DNA of 49,846 nucleotides. Source: Desulfosporosinus hippei DSM 8344. GTDB taxonomy: Bacteria; Bacillota; Desulfitobacteriia; Desulfitobacteriales; Desulfitobacteriaceae. The notes beneath the pieces are model-generated. The model made no database searches. It was not told the DNA's origin and saw only the letters and a list, made by a program, of their open reading frames with translations. The translations under genes were made by a program, and so were the position numbers. This document shows positions 33,548 to 42,100 of this stretch, in pieces. Location: positions 1-49,846 of the forward strand of contig NZ_FNCP01000031.1 of NCBI RefSeq assembly GCF_900100785.1, read 5' to 3'. Position 1 is the first letter of the stretch, and each line of letters starts with the position of its first letter.

Positions 33548-34861
33548 TCACTCATCCAGCATTTCTTTGGCCTTTTGTGGATCGCCGCTGGATTTTTCGA
33601 TTATTTCACGGACTTTATCATAACCTAAAAAGGGTGTATAGGCGGCTGTAAAGGCATAGGATAATTCAAGCAACTCCCTGCATCTCTCTGGATTTGGTTT
33701 AATTTGCTCAATACACTTAGTTCGAAACAGCTCAGCAGCATTCAGTAAAAGGCCCATGCTTTCCAGTAGAGAATCGGCAATCAGAGGCAAAAAAGCGTTG
33801 AGTTCAAACTCTCCGTGGGCGGCGGCGGTTGAGATGGCTACGTCGTTAGCCATGACTCTCATGGAAACCTGCATCACCATTTCAGGAATAACCGGATTCA
33901 CCTTGCCAGGCATGATAGTACTGCCCATTTGCAGTGGTGCCAAGGTTATTTCCGACAATCCTCCTCTTGGTCCTGAATTCATGAGCCGCAAGTCATTGGA
34001 AATTTTCATCAGATTTACTGCCAGGGCCTTGAGTAACCCCGATACCTCGACAAATACATCATTGTTCTGAGTAATATCCATGGGATACTCGGCTGTGGCC
34101 AGGCCTATTCCGGTTAATTCTCTGAGTACTTCAATGACTCCGAAGCGATACTTTCTTTCAGCATTGTTTCCGATACCAACCGCAGTTCCACCCATGTTTA
34201 CCTGCCGCAGCCGCTCTTCAACTTTATACAGTCGCCAGCGGTCCCTGGCAACAGCCTGGGCATAGGAACCGAATTCCTGTCCCAAGGTAATAGGCACCGC
34301 ATCCATCAGCTCCGTTCTGCCAAGCTTCAAAATGCTGTCGAACTCATTCTCCTTTGTTTGCAGTGCTTGCTGAAGTTGGGCACAGGCTTCGCTTAACTTT
34401 CTCAACATCTGAATGGCAGCTATGCGCAGAGCCGTAGGGTAGACATCATTGGTGGACTGTCCGCGGTTCACATCGTCTAATGGATGAACGATATCGTAAC
34501 TTCCTTTTTTGAATCCCAACTTCAAAAGTGTAAGATTAGCAATCACTTCATTAACATTCATATTCGTTGAGGTTCCGGCCCCGCCCTGGAGTGCTTCAGT
34601 TACAAAGGCATCATCCAGTTTTCCCTGCAGAATCATATCGCAGACTTGGGAAATCCCAGCATAAACTCCATCCTTGCCCACACCAAGCTTCTGGTAGGTC
34701 ATGGCAGCAGCTTTCTTGATGGTGACAAGAGCATATATCAACTGTAAACTTGTTTTTTTATGCTCAAGTTTGAAATTATCCATTGCCCGGGCGGTTTGGA
34801 TACCGTACAGCTTTTCATCTTCCAAGAGGATTTCTCCGATCTTGTCTCTTTCACTACGCAT
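33548..34861 (-). CDS. aspA: Aspartate ammonia-lyase in the hydrogenase-maturation operon
   Basis: A 437-residue enzyme of the aspartase/fumarase superfamily that converts L-aspartate to fumarate and ammonia. Visible signatures are GGAGTSTNMNVNEV, the substrate region DDVNRGQSTNDVYPTA, and the flexible loop GSTIMPGKVNP containing the catalytic serine. The QSTNDV form and overall length fit aspartase better than argininosuccinate lyase; fumarase activity cannot be excluded. ATG 34861 lies 5 bp after the hydF stop and uses a GAGG site inside the end of hydF, so translation is coupled. It is the last gene of the hyd operon. Confidence 0.85.
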   Translation of the reverse strand: MRSERDKIGEILLEDEKLYGIQTARAMDNFKLEHKKTSLQLIYALVTIKKAAAMTYQKLGVGKDGVYAGISQVCDMILQGKLDDAFVTEALQGGAGTSTNMNVNEVIANLTLLKLGFKKGSYDIVHPLDDVNRGQSTNDVYPTALRIAAIQMLRKLSEACAQLQQALQTKENEFDSILKLGRTELMDAVPITLGQEFGSYAQAVARDRWRLYKVEERLRQVNMGGTAVGIGNNAERKYRFGVIEVLRELTGIGLATAEYPMDITQNNDVFVEVSGLLKALAVNLMKISNDLRLMNSGPRGGLSEITLAPLQMGSTIMPGKVNPVIPEMVMQVSMRVMANDVAISTAAAHGEFELNAFLPLIADSLLESMGLLLNAAELFRTKCIEQIKPNPERCRELLELSYAFTAAYTPFLGYDKVREIIEKSSGDPQKAKEMLDE

Positions 34862-34865
34862 AACT

Positions 34866-36071
34866 CTAGTCCTCAAATTCTGCTAGAATGTTAGGAAACA
34901 TGGCAATGCTTCGCTTTAATATCCCCTGCATATAAGCAATAAGAATACCGTAGTTGGTAAAAGGTACTTGCTGATCCGCGGCACATTTTTGACGATATTT
35001 CATTTCTCTTTCGTTGAGCATGCAACCGCCGCAGTGAACAATCAGTTTGTATTTGGACAGATTGTCGGGAAATTCCGTCCCTGAGGTGAATTCTAGGTTA
35101 ATCTGCTTTTGGGTATAGTTTTTAATCCAGCGGGGCAGCTTTACCGTGCCGATATCGTCACACTGTCTGTGATGGGTGCATCCCTCGGAAATGAGAATGC
35201 TCTCACCCTCCTGTAGGGAGTCCAGGGCTTTTGCTCCCTTAACAGCCGATTCCAGAGTGCCTTTGTATCTGGCAAAAAGAATGGAAAATGAGGTTAGAAA
35301 AATATCCTGAGGTGTATCTGCCGACACCTTGGCAAAGACTTGACTGTCGGTAATTACAAGTTTCGGCTTTTTTCCGAGACTTTCCAGGGTTTCCCGCAGC
35401 TCGAATTCTTTAACGACAATAGCCGTGGCATCGGCTTCCAGAATATCTCGGATAGTCTGCTGCTGGGGCAGAATCAGCCTGCCCTTAGGAGCGGCCTTGT
35501 CAATAGGGGTTACCAGTACCACAAAATCTGAGGGATTAATCAGGTCTCCCACAATTTTTAGCTTGGGTTCCTCAGTAACAGCCAAAGCCGCAATTTTTTC
35601 CTTCAGCTTTTCAATATTATGCCCGGTTTCTGCGCTGACAGATAGTTCATGCTCCGATTCCGGTATTTCCTCTCCGGCCAGATCCGCTTTATTGTAGGCA
35701 ACAACATAGTTGATCTTCTTCTCAGCGAATAGCGCAATTAGTTCTTCATCCTCCGAGGTTTTGCCACCGGTTGAATCGATGACCAAGACAGCAACATCAG
35801 TTTTGTTAAGCACCTGGCGGCTTTTCCTAACCCGCAGTTCTCCCAGGTCGCCTTCATCATCAATTCCGGGGGTATCAATGATCATGACCGGACCCAAAGG
35901 AAGCAGTTCCATGGCTTTAGAGACGGGATCTGTCGTTGTACCTTTTACATTGGATACAACAGCCAGATCTTGTCCTGTAACAGCATTGACGAGGCTGGAT
36001 TTTCCGGCGTTTCTCTTGCCGAAAAATCCAATGTGAACCCGGTTTGCAGATGGTGTTTCATTCAATCCCAT
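34866..36071 (-). CDS. hydF: HydF, [FeFe]-hydrogenase H-cluster maturation GTPase
   Basis: A 401-residue scaffold that receives the di-iron precursor and delivers it to apo-hydrogenase. The GTPase domain shows G1 GKRNAGKSS (about 18-26), G3 DTPGIDD and G4 NKAD. The C-terminal cluster-binding domain has CTHHRQC followed by CGGC (HxxC/CxxC type ligands CTHH..., HCGGCML). Start 36071 is chosen because the ATG at 36077 directly abuts AGGAGGGG. It lies 12 bp after hydG. Together with hydE and hydG it makes the full maturation set. Confidence 0.95.
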   Translation of the reverse strand: MGLNETPSANRVHIGFFGKRNAGKSSLVNAVTGQDLAVVSNVKGTTTDPVSKAMELLPLGPVMIIDTPGIDDEGDLGELRVRKSRQVLNKTDVAVLVIDSTGGKTSEDEELIALFAEKKINYVVAYNKADLAGEEIPESEHELSVSAETGHNIEKLKEKIAALAVTEEPKLKIVGDLINPSDFVVLVTPIDKAAPKGRLILPQQQTIRDILEADATAIVVKEFELRETLESLGKKPKLVITDSQVFAKVSADTPQDIFLTSFSILFARYKGTLESAVKGAKALDSLQEGESILISEGCTHHRQCDDIGTVKLPRWIKNYTQKQINLEFTSGTEFPDNLSKYKLIVHCGGCMLNEREMKYRQKCAADQQVPFTNYGILIAYMQGILKRSIAMFPNILAEFED

Positions 36072-36083
36072 GTTCATCCCCTC

Positions 36084-37502
36084 CTAAAACCTGAAATCCC
36101 GGCTGCCATTACTTATTTTTATCAGATTCTCCTTAGCAATCTCTCTTACTTTTTCCTTGGGAATATTTCCGATTTCCTTTTGAATAACAGCTTCACCGGC
36201 GTTTTTTGTTTCTGGCAAAGCGTAATCCTCCAGATATTCCTTAAGGGTCATCAGGGCATTAGGGTGGCAGCAGTTCTGAATCTGTCCGCTCTTCAAAAGA
36301 GTCATAAACCTGTCACCGGTTCTCCCTTCCCTATAGCAGGCAGTGCAAAAGCTGGGAATAAAGCCTAAGTCCATGAGCCATTTAACCACTTCATCCAGGG
36401 TTCTGGTGTCGCTGACCTCAAATTGTTGGGAATTGTCCTCTTCCGCTTCAGGCTGGGCATATCCCCCGACACTTGTCTTGGAACCTCCGCTGATTTGCGA
36501 AACTCCTAAATGAAGCACCCGTTCCCGACATTCCTTGCTTTCTCTCGTCGAGACAATCATCCCTGTGTAGGGGACAGCTACGCGAATACAGGCCACAATT
36601 TTAGCAAAAATATCATCATTGATTCCATTAGCAAAGGTCGAGGGATCAATATCATCAGCCTGACGTATTCTGGGGACACTGATGGTATGAGGACCTACAC
36701 CAAATACTTCCTCCAGGTGCTCCGCATGCATCAGTAAGCCCGCAAATTCGTAGCGATATAATTCAAGTCCAAACAATACTCCCAAGCCAACATCATCGAT
36801 ACCTCCCTGCATAGCCCTATCCATGGCTTCAGTATGATAGGCATAGTTGTGCTTGGGCCCGGTGGGATGTAATTTTTCATAGCTGTCCTTATGGTAGGTT
36901 TCCTGAAATAGAATATAGGTTCCAATCCCGGCATCCTTCAGTTTTTGATAATTTTCAACCGTGGTTGCCGCGATATTTACATTAACCCGACGGATAGCGC
37001 CATTTTTATGTTTGATGCTATAAATGGTATCAATACATTCCAGTATGTATTCAATGGGATTGTTCACAGGGTCTTCCCCTGCTTCCAGGGCCAAGCGCTT
37101 ATGACCCATATCTTGAAGAGCTATAACTTCTCTGCGGACTTCCTCCTGGGTCATTTTCTTCCTGGCGATATGCTTATTTTTCAAATGATAAGGACAGTAC
37201 AGACAGCCATTGACACAGTAATTGGACAGATAGAGGGGGGCAAACATTACAATACGATTGCCATAAAAATCTTTTTTAATTTGCTCGGCCAAGGCATAAA
37301 TTTCTTGGTTTTTTTCTTCGATATCACAGTCCAACAAGACTGCAGCCTCTCTGTGAGAAAGTCCTTGGCGTAATTTTGCTTTTTGGATGATGCTGTCGAT
37401 CAATTCGAGATTATTTTTGTTCTTTTCAGCATACTCCAGGGTGCTAAGAACTTCTTCATGGGCAATAAATTCCTCTGCTTTAGCTGATTTTGCATTATAC
37501 AT
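36084..37502 (-). CDS. hydG: HydG, radical-SAM tyrosine lyase
   Basis: A 472-residue radical SAM enzyme that splits tyrosine to make the CO and cyanide ligands of the H-cluster as an Fe(CO)2CN synthon. The radical SAM cluster is CVNGCLYC (C96, C100, C103), which is CX3CX2C. The C-terminal auxiliary cluster motif is CTACYREGRTGDRFM followed by a downstream CC pair (QNCCHPN). Length is as expected. AAAGGAA precedes the ATG. It lies between hydE (58 bp gap) and hydF. Confidence 0.95.
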   Translation of the reverse strand: MYNAKSAKAEEFIAHEEVLSTLEYAEKNKNNLELIDSIIQKAKLRQGLSHREAAVLLDCDIEEKNQEIYALAEQIKKDFYGNRIVMFAPLYLSNYCVNGCLYCPYHLKNKHIARKKMTQEEVRREVIALQDMGHKRLALEAGEDPVNNPIEYILECIDTIYSIKHKNGAIRRVNVNIAATTVENYQKLKDAGIGTYILFQETYHKDSYEKLHPTGPKHNYAYHTEAMDRAMQGGIDDVGLGVLFGLELYRYEFAGLLMHAEHLEEVFGVGPHTISVPRIRQADDIDPSTFANGINDDIFAKIVACIRVAVPYTGMIVSTRESKECRERVLHLGVSQISGGSKTSVGGYAQPEAEEDNSQQFEVSDTRTLDEVVKWLMDLGFIPSFCTACYREGRTGDRFMTLLKSGQIQNCCHPNALMTLKEYLEDYALPETKNAGEAVIQKEIGNIPKEKVREIAKENLIKISNGSRDFRF

Positions 37503-37560
37503 AACAAAATTCCTTTCTTAGCGGGTCAGACATGTCTTTCCCTTCAGTATTAATATTTTT

Positions 37561-38604
37561 TCAAAGTTTGGATTTATGATCACCGCGGGTGACAGCGATT
37601 TTGTAGCCGATTTTTTCTATTCGGCCTTGCAGACAATTCCGACATTCCGCAGCTTCATCTCCGGTGCAAATTTTATTGTCATAGAGCAGATATTTCCCTC
37701 TTACATCAGTGGGTGAGAGATTGGGCATCACTACATTTGCCCCAGAAAGTATCCCCAGTTCCCGCCCTTGAGGGTGGATTGTACCCAAGGCTGTGGTAGC
37801 CGGCATCAGTACCGCAGGAAGCATCAAACGGACAATTCCCAGCAAAAACAAGACCAGTTCCAGCTCTCCTGCTTTCTCTTTAGCAAAGGGCGTCTCATGA
37901 TGAGGAATAAAGGGACCGATCCCAACCATATGAGGATTAAATTCTTTGATAAACAACAAGTCCTCAACCAGACAATCGGTATTCTGAAAGGGCGAACCCA
38001 CCATAAAACCGCATCCCACCTGATAGCCTATCTTCTTCAAGTCAGATAAGCACTGTATTCTGTTTTTGAGAAGCAGATTATGGGGGTGCAGTCGGCCATA
38101 ATGTTCCTCGTTGGCAGTTTCATGCCGCAGCAGATAGCGGTCAGCTCCAGCCTCAAAAAAAGCTTGGTAGGTTTCAAAGCTTTTTTCGCCCATGGAAAGT
38201 GTAACAGCACAGTCGGGATAATTGTTTTTAATGGACTGGATAATATCGACCATCTTTTCATCGGTGTAGTACCCGTCTTCGCCACCCTGCAACACATAGG
38301 TACGAAAACCCAGTTCATACCCCGTATCACAACATTGGAGAATCTGCTCCTTGGTTAAACGGTACCGCTCCGCTGTGGAGTTGCTTTTCCGGATCCCGCA
38401 ATAGTAACAATCATTCTTGCAATAATTCGTGAATTCAATGAGACCCCTAATATATACATTGTTCCCGTAGTTTTCAATTTGTACTGCCCTTGCTTTGGCA
38501 AAAAGGTATTCCGAAAGCTCAGCGCAGCGGTTTTCGATGAGTTCTTTAAATTCTGCAGGTTCCAGCTCCCTGGTCTTATGAAGCTTATCGATCAGTTGTT
38601 TCAT
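37561..38604 (-). CDS. hydE: HydE, radical-SAM H-cluster maturase
   Basis: A 347-residue radical SAM enzyme that acts on the HydG product in building the bridging ligand precursor. The cluster motif CKNDCYYC is at about C62, C66 and C69. SAM-binding GGEDGYY and the BATS-type C-terminal region (LMPATTALGT, NVVMPNLSP) follow. A late CRNC pair near the C-terminus may bind a second cluster. ATG 38604 follows GAGGG with 5 bases; the ATG at 38616 is upstream of that site. Its start overlaps the regulator gene by 20 bp, showing coupling. Confidence 0.94.
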   Translation of the reverse strand: MKQLIDKLHKTRELEPAEFKELIENRCAELSEYLFAKARAVQIENYGNNVYIRGLIEFTNYCKNDCYYCGIRKSNSTAERYRLTKEQILQCCDTGYELGFRTYVLQGGEDGYYTDEKMVDIIQSIKNNYPDCAVTLSMGEKSFETYQAFFEAGADRYLLRHETANEEHYGRLHPHNLLLKNRIQCLSDLKKIGYQVGCGFMVGSPFQNTDCLVEDLLFIKEFNPHMVGIGPFIPHHETPFAKEKAGELELVLFLLGIVRLMLPAVLMPATTALGTIHPQGRELGILSGANVVMPNLSPTDVRGKYLLYDNKICTGDEAAECRNCLQGRIEKIGYKIAVTRGDHKSKL

Positions 38605-38875
38605 TAGATCCCTCATTTTCTGCCTTATCTTTTAACTTTGAATAGACCGCCTTAGTGCTGACCCCGGGGAGTTTACCCAGCTTTCCCGAAAGTGCACTGA
38701 TGATATCTTGGGGTGCATCCACTGCCAGGCTAATTATATTGATACCTTTTTCACGATAGGGAATACCCATTCTGCCAATAATGTACTGCCCGTAATTATG
38801 TAAAATATTATTTAGTTTATCAACAGACTCAACATCCTCGACGATGATTCCAATAATCGCAACTCTTGTCTCCAT
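38585..38875 (-). CDS. TM1266-type iron-only hydrogenase system regulator
   Basis: A 96-residue protein of the family found at the head of hyd operons (TM1266-like, ACT/NikR-C-like ferredoxin fold). Seen here are the N-terminal METRVAIIGIIVED, the central GRMGIPYREKGINIISL, and the helix IISALSGKLGKLPGVSTKAVYS. GGGAGG is well spaced before the ATG. It lacks an N-terminal DNA-binding domain, so direct repression is not evident; it may sense a metabolite. It overlaps hydE and is the first gene of the operon. Confidence 0.88.
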   Translation of the reverse strand: METRVAIIGIIVEDVESVDKLNNILHNYGQYIIGRMGIPYREKGINIISLAVDAPQDIISALSGKLGKLPGVSTKAVYSKLKDKAENEGSNETTDR

Positions 38876-38892
38876 ATAAGTACCTCCCTTGT

Positions 38893-38958
38893 AAAATAAA
38901 AAATGCGCCGGAAAGGCGCAAAAATTTCATGATAATATGAAGCGTTGCAATGCCTTTC
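38893..38958 (-). promoter_or_regulatory. Leader terminator and possible antiterminator of the hyd operon
   Basis: On the minus strand TGCGCC-TTTCC-GGCGCA (38920-38904) is followed by TTTTTTATTTT and then the ribosome site of the first gene. An upstream GAAAGGC (38958-38952) is perfectly complementary to GCCTTTC (38917-38911) within the terminator's 5' side, so the two structures exclude each other. This is the arrangement of an attenuator or riboswitch; the sensing part, if any, would be within 38960-39035. No known riboswitch class was recognised. Confidence 0.55.
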
Positions 38959-39041
38959 GCCTTATAACTTGTATTTGGCGTCAGTAACAAATTATTGTTT
39001 TCACTTTGTCATCGGGACATCCCTTTGACTTAGTTAGGTAC

Positions 39042-39070
39042 ATTGTAATACGTTTTTATATTTTTTTCAA
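39042..39070 (-). promoter_or_regulatory. Sigma-A promoter of the hyd operon
   Basis: On the minus strand TTGAAA (39070-39065) and TACAAT (39047-39042) are separated by exactly 17 bases. Transcription would start near 39035, giving a leader of about 160 bases before the regulator gene. Confidence 0.7.
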
Positions 39071-39165
39071 TATTCGTAATAAAATCTCTTGGGCAATCCC
39101 TTATGAAAATAGTTTGCTGTTCCACAATCACAGCAGCTTAAAGATTCCATTTTTTCCTTTTCCAT
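39067..39165 (-). CDS. Cysteine-bearing micro-ORF, 32 aa
   Basis: A short frame encoding MEKEKMESLSCCDCG followed by TANYFHKGLPKRFYYEY. GGAGGG is about 7 bases before the ATG. The CCDC cluster and aromatic, basic tail look like a small metal-binding peptide. It lies directly after the GTPase-nuclease gene (33-bp gap), and its stop codon overlaps the -35 box of the hyd promoter. I know no homologue. It may be a co-transcribed partner of either neighbour. Confidence 0.5.
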   Translation of the reverse strand: MEKEKMESLSCCDCGTANYFHKGLPKRFYYEY

Positions 39166-39198
39166 TTGAAAATCCCTCCAGAATATATTTTTTGTTTT

Positions 39199-41847
39199 TT
39201 ATTGTTCTTTATCTTTGATAACTATTTCTTTCATCTGCTGTTTCGCCCCAGGAGACAATACATCGACTAGGTAATTACGATTTATTCCCTTTAATTCCTG
39301 ATATTCTTTTCTAATTCTTTCGTTAGCCCTTTCGATCTCAACCTTCAGTTCCCTAGCAGATAATAAAGCAGCTCCTGCTCCTCTGATAATGAGCTGCTGC
39401 AGTCCGTCTGAAGTTGCCACGGTGATATCATATTTTTTCTGATTGTCATGGGCGAATTTTTCAATATACTGATCCGCTGTTTGAGCCTCCCTGGTAAAGA
39501 CCGTATGAATATTATGATAGTCAATAACTTCTTCAAAATGCCCTTGAACACGGTATGCATCAAAAACAACAATGATCTGACATCTCCGTATCCCCTGATA
39601 ATTGCTTAGAGTATCCAGCAATTTCATTCTGGCCCCATCCATATTGTCCTCGGTAAGCTCTTTCAGTTCAGGCCAGGCATGGATGATATTATAACCGTCC
39701 ACCAGGAGGTACTCTTCTTTGTTTTCCTTCTGTCTGTCCCCATAGGAATCTAGTTCATAATAACTGTCCCTGGCTGTTTTGCGTCTTTTCCAGACGGACT
39801 TTTTCCCTTGGTTGGCATAAAAGGTGTTGTTAATAATTTGGTCAATCTCCTCTAAACTGATGGAACGCTCCTCTGAGTATGAGGCCTGATTGGGGACTGC
39901 TTCTCTCATCGAGCTTTTTTGCTGAAGATAGCTTTCAACATGCATGTAATCCTTGACGGCATACCATTCCACCAAAAAACCCGTACCATGAGCGCAGAAT
40001 ACCGAACCCGTCGGATTTACCAGGTCTCTTTCCGAATCATAGCCGCTATTTTGTATAACCTCTTCGGAATTGTGGCACGGCTCGTACCCTTTCAGGCTGC
40101 AAAACAGCCTGCCGAGTCCTTTGGTGTAGGCCATTACTTCTTGCTGATAATTCCTCATGGTAACAACAGGGGCGCTCCCCACCAGAACTGCCGTCTCGCC
40201 ATTGGTCTCGGATATCGCGCAGGTGCCATGCATCTTCTCTATATCTGTCATGGCTCTGCCTACCATTTTCTCAGGCAGTTCCAGCTGAAAGGCATAATAA
40301 GGCTCCAGCACTATGGATTCTGCTTCCTTTAGACCCTGACGGACTGCACGAAAGGTAGCCTCTCTAAAGTCACCGCCTTGGGTATGTTTATTGTGGACCC
40401 GACCTGAGACTAAAGTGATTTTCAGATCTGTAATGGCTGACCCGGTCAGGACTCCTTTATGAGCTTTTTCTTCCAGATGAGATAATATAAGTCTTTGCCA
40501 GCTTTTACTTAAGCTATCCTCACTGCATTCTGCCCCCAACTGCAGACCGCTTCCCGGCTCTCCCGGCGTGAGTAACAGGTGTACCTCCGCATAATGTCTG
40601 AGTGGCTCAAAGTGCCCTACCCCTTCTACTACATTAGTTATGGTCTCCTTATAGACAATCCTTCCTGCGTCGAAGTCTACAGCCACACCAAAACGACTTT
40701 GGATAAGGCTCTGGAGGATTTCAATCTGCACCTCCCCCATAATTTGCGCCTGAATTTCCTGTAACAGCTCATCCCAGACAATCTGAAGTTCCGGCTCTTC
40801 TTCTTCAATTTGGCGCAACTTAGGGAGAATTACCCTTGGGTCACAGCCTTCCGGCAGAATAATCTGATAAGACAGAACGGGTTCCAAGACCGGTGTATCT
40901 GAAGCTGCCTCTATCCCTAAGCCTTCTCCCGGTCTGGTTTGGCTAAGCCCTGTTACTGCACAGACAGAACCCGCCTCTACCTCGTTCACTTGCTCGAATT
41001 TCTGTCCGGAATAAACCCGAATTTGATTAACTTTCTCACTCCAAAGGCTATTGGTTAAGACATCTTTCACTTTAAGTCTTCCGCCGGTAATCTTCAGGTA
41101 GGTAAGGCGGTTCCCTTGCTCATCTCTTGCTATTTTAAATATTTTAGCCCCGAATTCCTCGGGGTAGGCTGGTATCAGGGCATACTGCACAATACCCTGC
41201 ATAAATTGCTCAACACCCTCTAATTTTAAGGCGGAACCAAAAAAGCACGGAAAAACTTTCCGCTCTGTGACAGATCCTTTAATCTGTGATGTTTCAATCT
41301 TCCCCGTTACCAGAAAGGTTTCCATCATCATTTCTTCACACATGGCCAGTTGATCGTAGAAATCCTCCGTGGGTACTTGCCCGAATTCAATACACCCATC
41401 ATCCAGCTGCTTTTTCAATTCTTTCATCAACTTGTCTTTATCAGTCCCAATCTGATCCATTTTATTGATAAAAAGAAAAACCGGTATCCGATAGGTGTGC
41501 AGGAGCCGCCATAATGTTTTGGTATGCCCTTGCACACCGTCCGCACCGCTTATCACTAAAATTGCATAATCCAGCACCTGAAGTGTTCTTTCCATTTCAG
41601 CGGAGAAATCTACATGTCCCGGGGTATCCAGTAAGATAATCTGAGTCTCGCCTATTTCAAACATTGCCTGCTTGGAAAAAATGGTGATTCCTCTTGCTCT
41701 CTCCAGCTCATAGTTATCTAAATAAGCATCCTTATTGTCCACCCTTCCCAATCTGCCAATTTTACCGCTCAAATAAAGCAGACTCTCAGATAGTGTCGTC
41801 TTGCCCGCATCCACATGTGCCAATATGCCAATAACTAATTTTCTCAT
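39199..41847 (-). CDS. TetM-like translational GTPase fused to a YacP/Rae1-type NYN ribonuclease domain
   Basis: An 882-residue fusion. Residues 1-650 are an EF-G-like protein of the TetM/TetO ribosomal-protection group: G1 AHVDAGKTT, switch I RGITIFSKQ, G3 DTPGHVDF, G4 NKMD, then EF-G domains II-V. A linker of about 60 residues leads to an NYN domain (about 712-882) with VDGYNIIHAW, VVFDAYRV, QTADQYIEKF and VATSDGLQQ, the acidic residues expected of YacP/Rae1. Rae1 in B. subtilis is a ribosome-associated mRNA endonuclease, and TetM binds the ribosomal A site. A GTPase that brings a nuclease to the ribosome is therefore a reasonable inference. Tetracycline resistance is possible but unproven. 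The start has a poor ribosome site. A good promoter lies about 80 bp upstream. Confidence 0.85.
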   Translation of the reverse strand: MRKLVIGILAHVDAGKTTLSESLLYLSGKIGRLGRVDNKDAYLDNYELERARGITIFSKQAMFEIGETQIILLDTPGHVDFSAEMERTLQVLDYAILVISGADGVQGHTKTLWRLLHTYRIPVFLFINKMDQIGTDKDKLMKELKKQLDDGCIEFGQVPTEDFYDQLAMCEEMMMETFLVTGKIETSQIKGSVTERKVFPCFFGSALKLEGVEQFMQGIVQYALIPAYPEEFGAKIFKIARDEQGNRLTYLKITGGRLKVKDVLTNSLWSEKVNQIRVYSGQKFEQVNEVEAGSVCAVTGLSQTRPGEGLGIEAASDTPVLEPVLSYQIILPEGCDPRVILPKLRQIEEEEPELQIVWDELLQEIQAQIMGEVQIEILQSLIQSRFGVAVDFDAGRIVYKETITNVVEGVGHFEPLRHYAEVHLLLTPGEPGSGLQLGAECSEDSLSKSWQRLILSHLEEKAHKGVLTGSAITDLKITLVSGRVHNKHTQGGDFREATFRAVRQGLKEAESIVLEPYYAFQLELPEKMVGRAMTDIEKMHGTCAISETNGETAVLVGSAPVVTMRNYQQEVMAYTKGLGRLFCSLKGYEPCHNSEEVIQNSGYDSERDLVNPTGSVFCAHGTGFLVEWYAVKDYMHVESYLQQKSSMREAVPNQASYSEERSISLEEIDQIINNTFYANQGKKSVWKRRKTARDSYYELDSYGDRQKENKEEYLLVDGYNIIHAWPELKELTEDNMDGARMKLLDTLSNYQGIRRCQIIVVFDAYRVQGHFEEVIDYHNIHTVFTREAQTADQYIEKFAHDNQKKYDITVATSDGLQQLIIRGAGAALLSARELKVEIERANERIRKEYQELKGINRNYLVDVLSPGAKQQMKEIVIKDKEQ

Positions 41848-41925
41848 AATCTATTTCAAATCCTTCTGTTTAGCTGCTTCAATAAGCACAGCAGTATCGG
41901 CGTTTATGTCGATTCTTCTTTTATT

Positions 41926-41954
41926 ATGATACCAGTAAGCCTAGCGTTTAACAA
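41926..41954 (-). promoter_or_regulatory. Promoter of the GTPase-nuclease gene
   Basis: On the minus strand TTGTTA (41954-41949), a 17-base spacer ending TGG, and TATCAT (41931-41926), an extended -10 type. The predicted leader is about 70 bases. Confidence 0.6.
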
Positions 41955-42061
41955 TTGAAATAGAGAGAATGGGAACGGGAAAGATTATGGTATGGAAGGT
42001 GTTTTCCCCAAAAAAAATTACATTTTCTCGAGAATCTTTATCGATAATTAAACCATACATA

Positions 42062-42091
42062 CAAAAAGCATCGCTTTCATAAACGATGCTT
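42062..42091 (-). terminator. Terminator of the 7TM-GGDEF gene
   Basis: AAGCATCG (42066-42073) pairs perfectly with CGATGCTT (42084-42091). TTTT follows on the minus strand. It lies just past the stop of the GGDEF gene. Confidence 0.8.
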
Positions 42092-42100
42092 GAGACAAAG

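Noticed and set aside
38960-39035. A known riboswitch in the hyd leader
   Set aside because: I found no match to the cores of SAM, TPP, cobalamin, c-di-GMP, purine, glycine or T-box elements.
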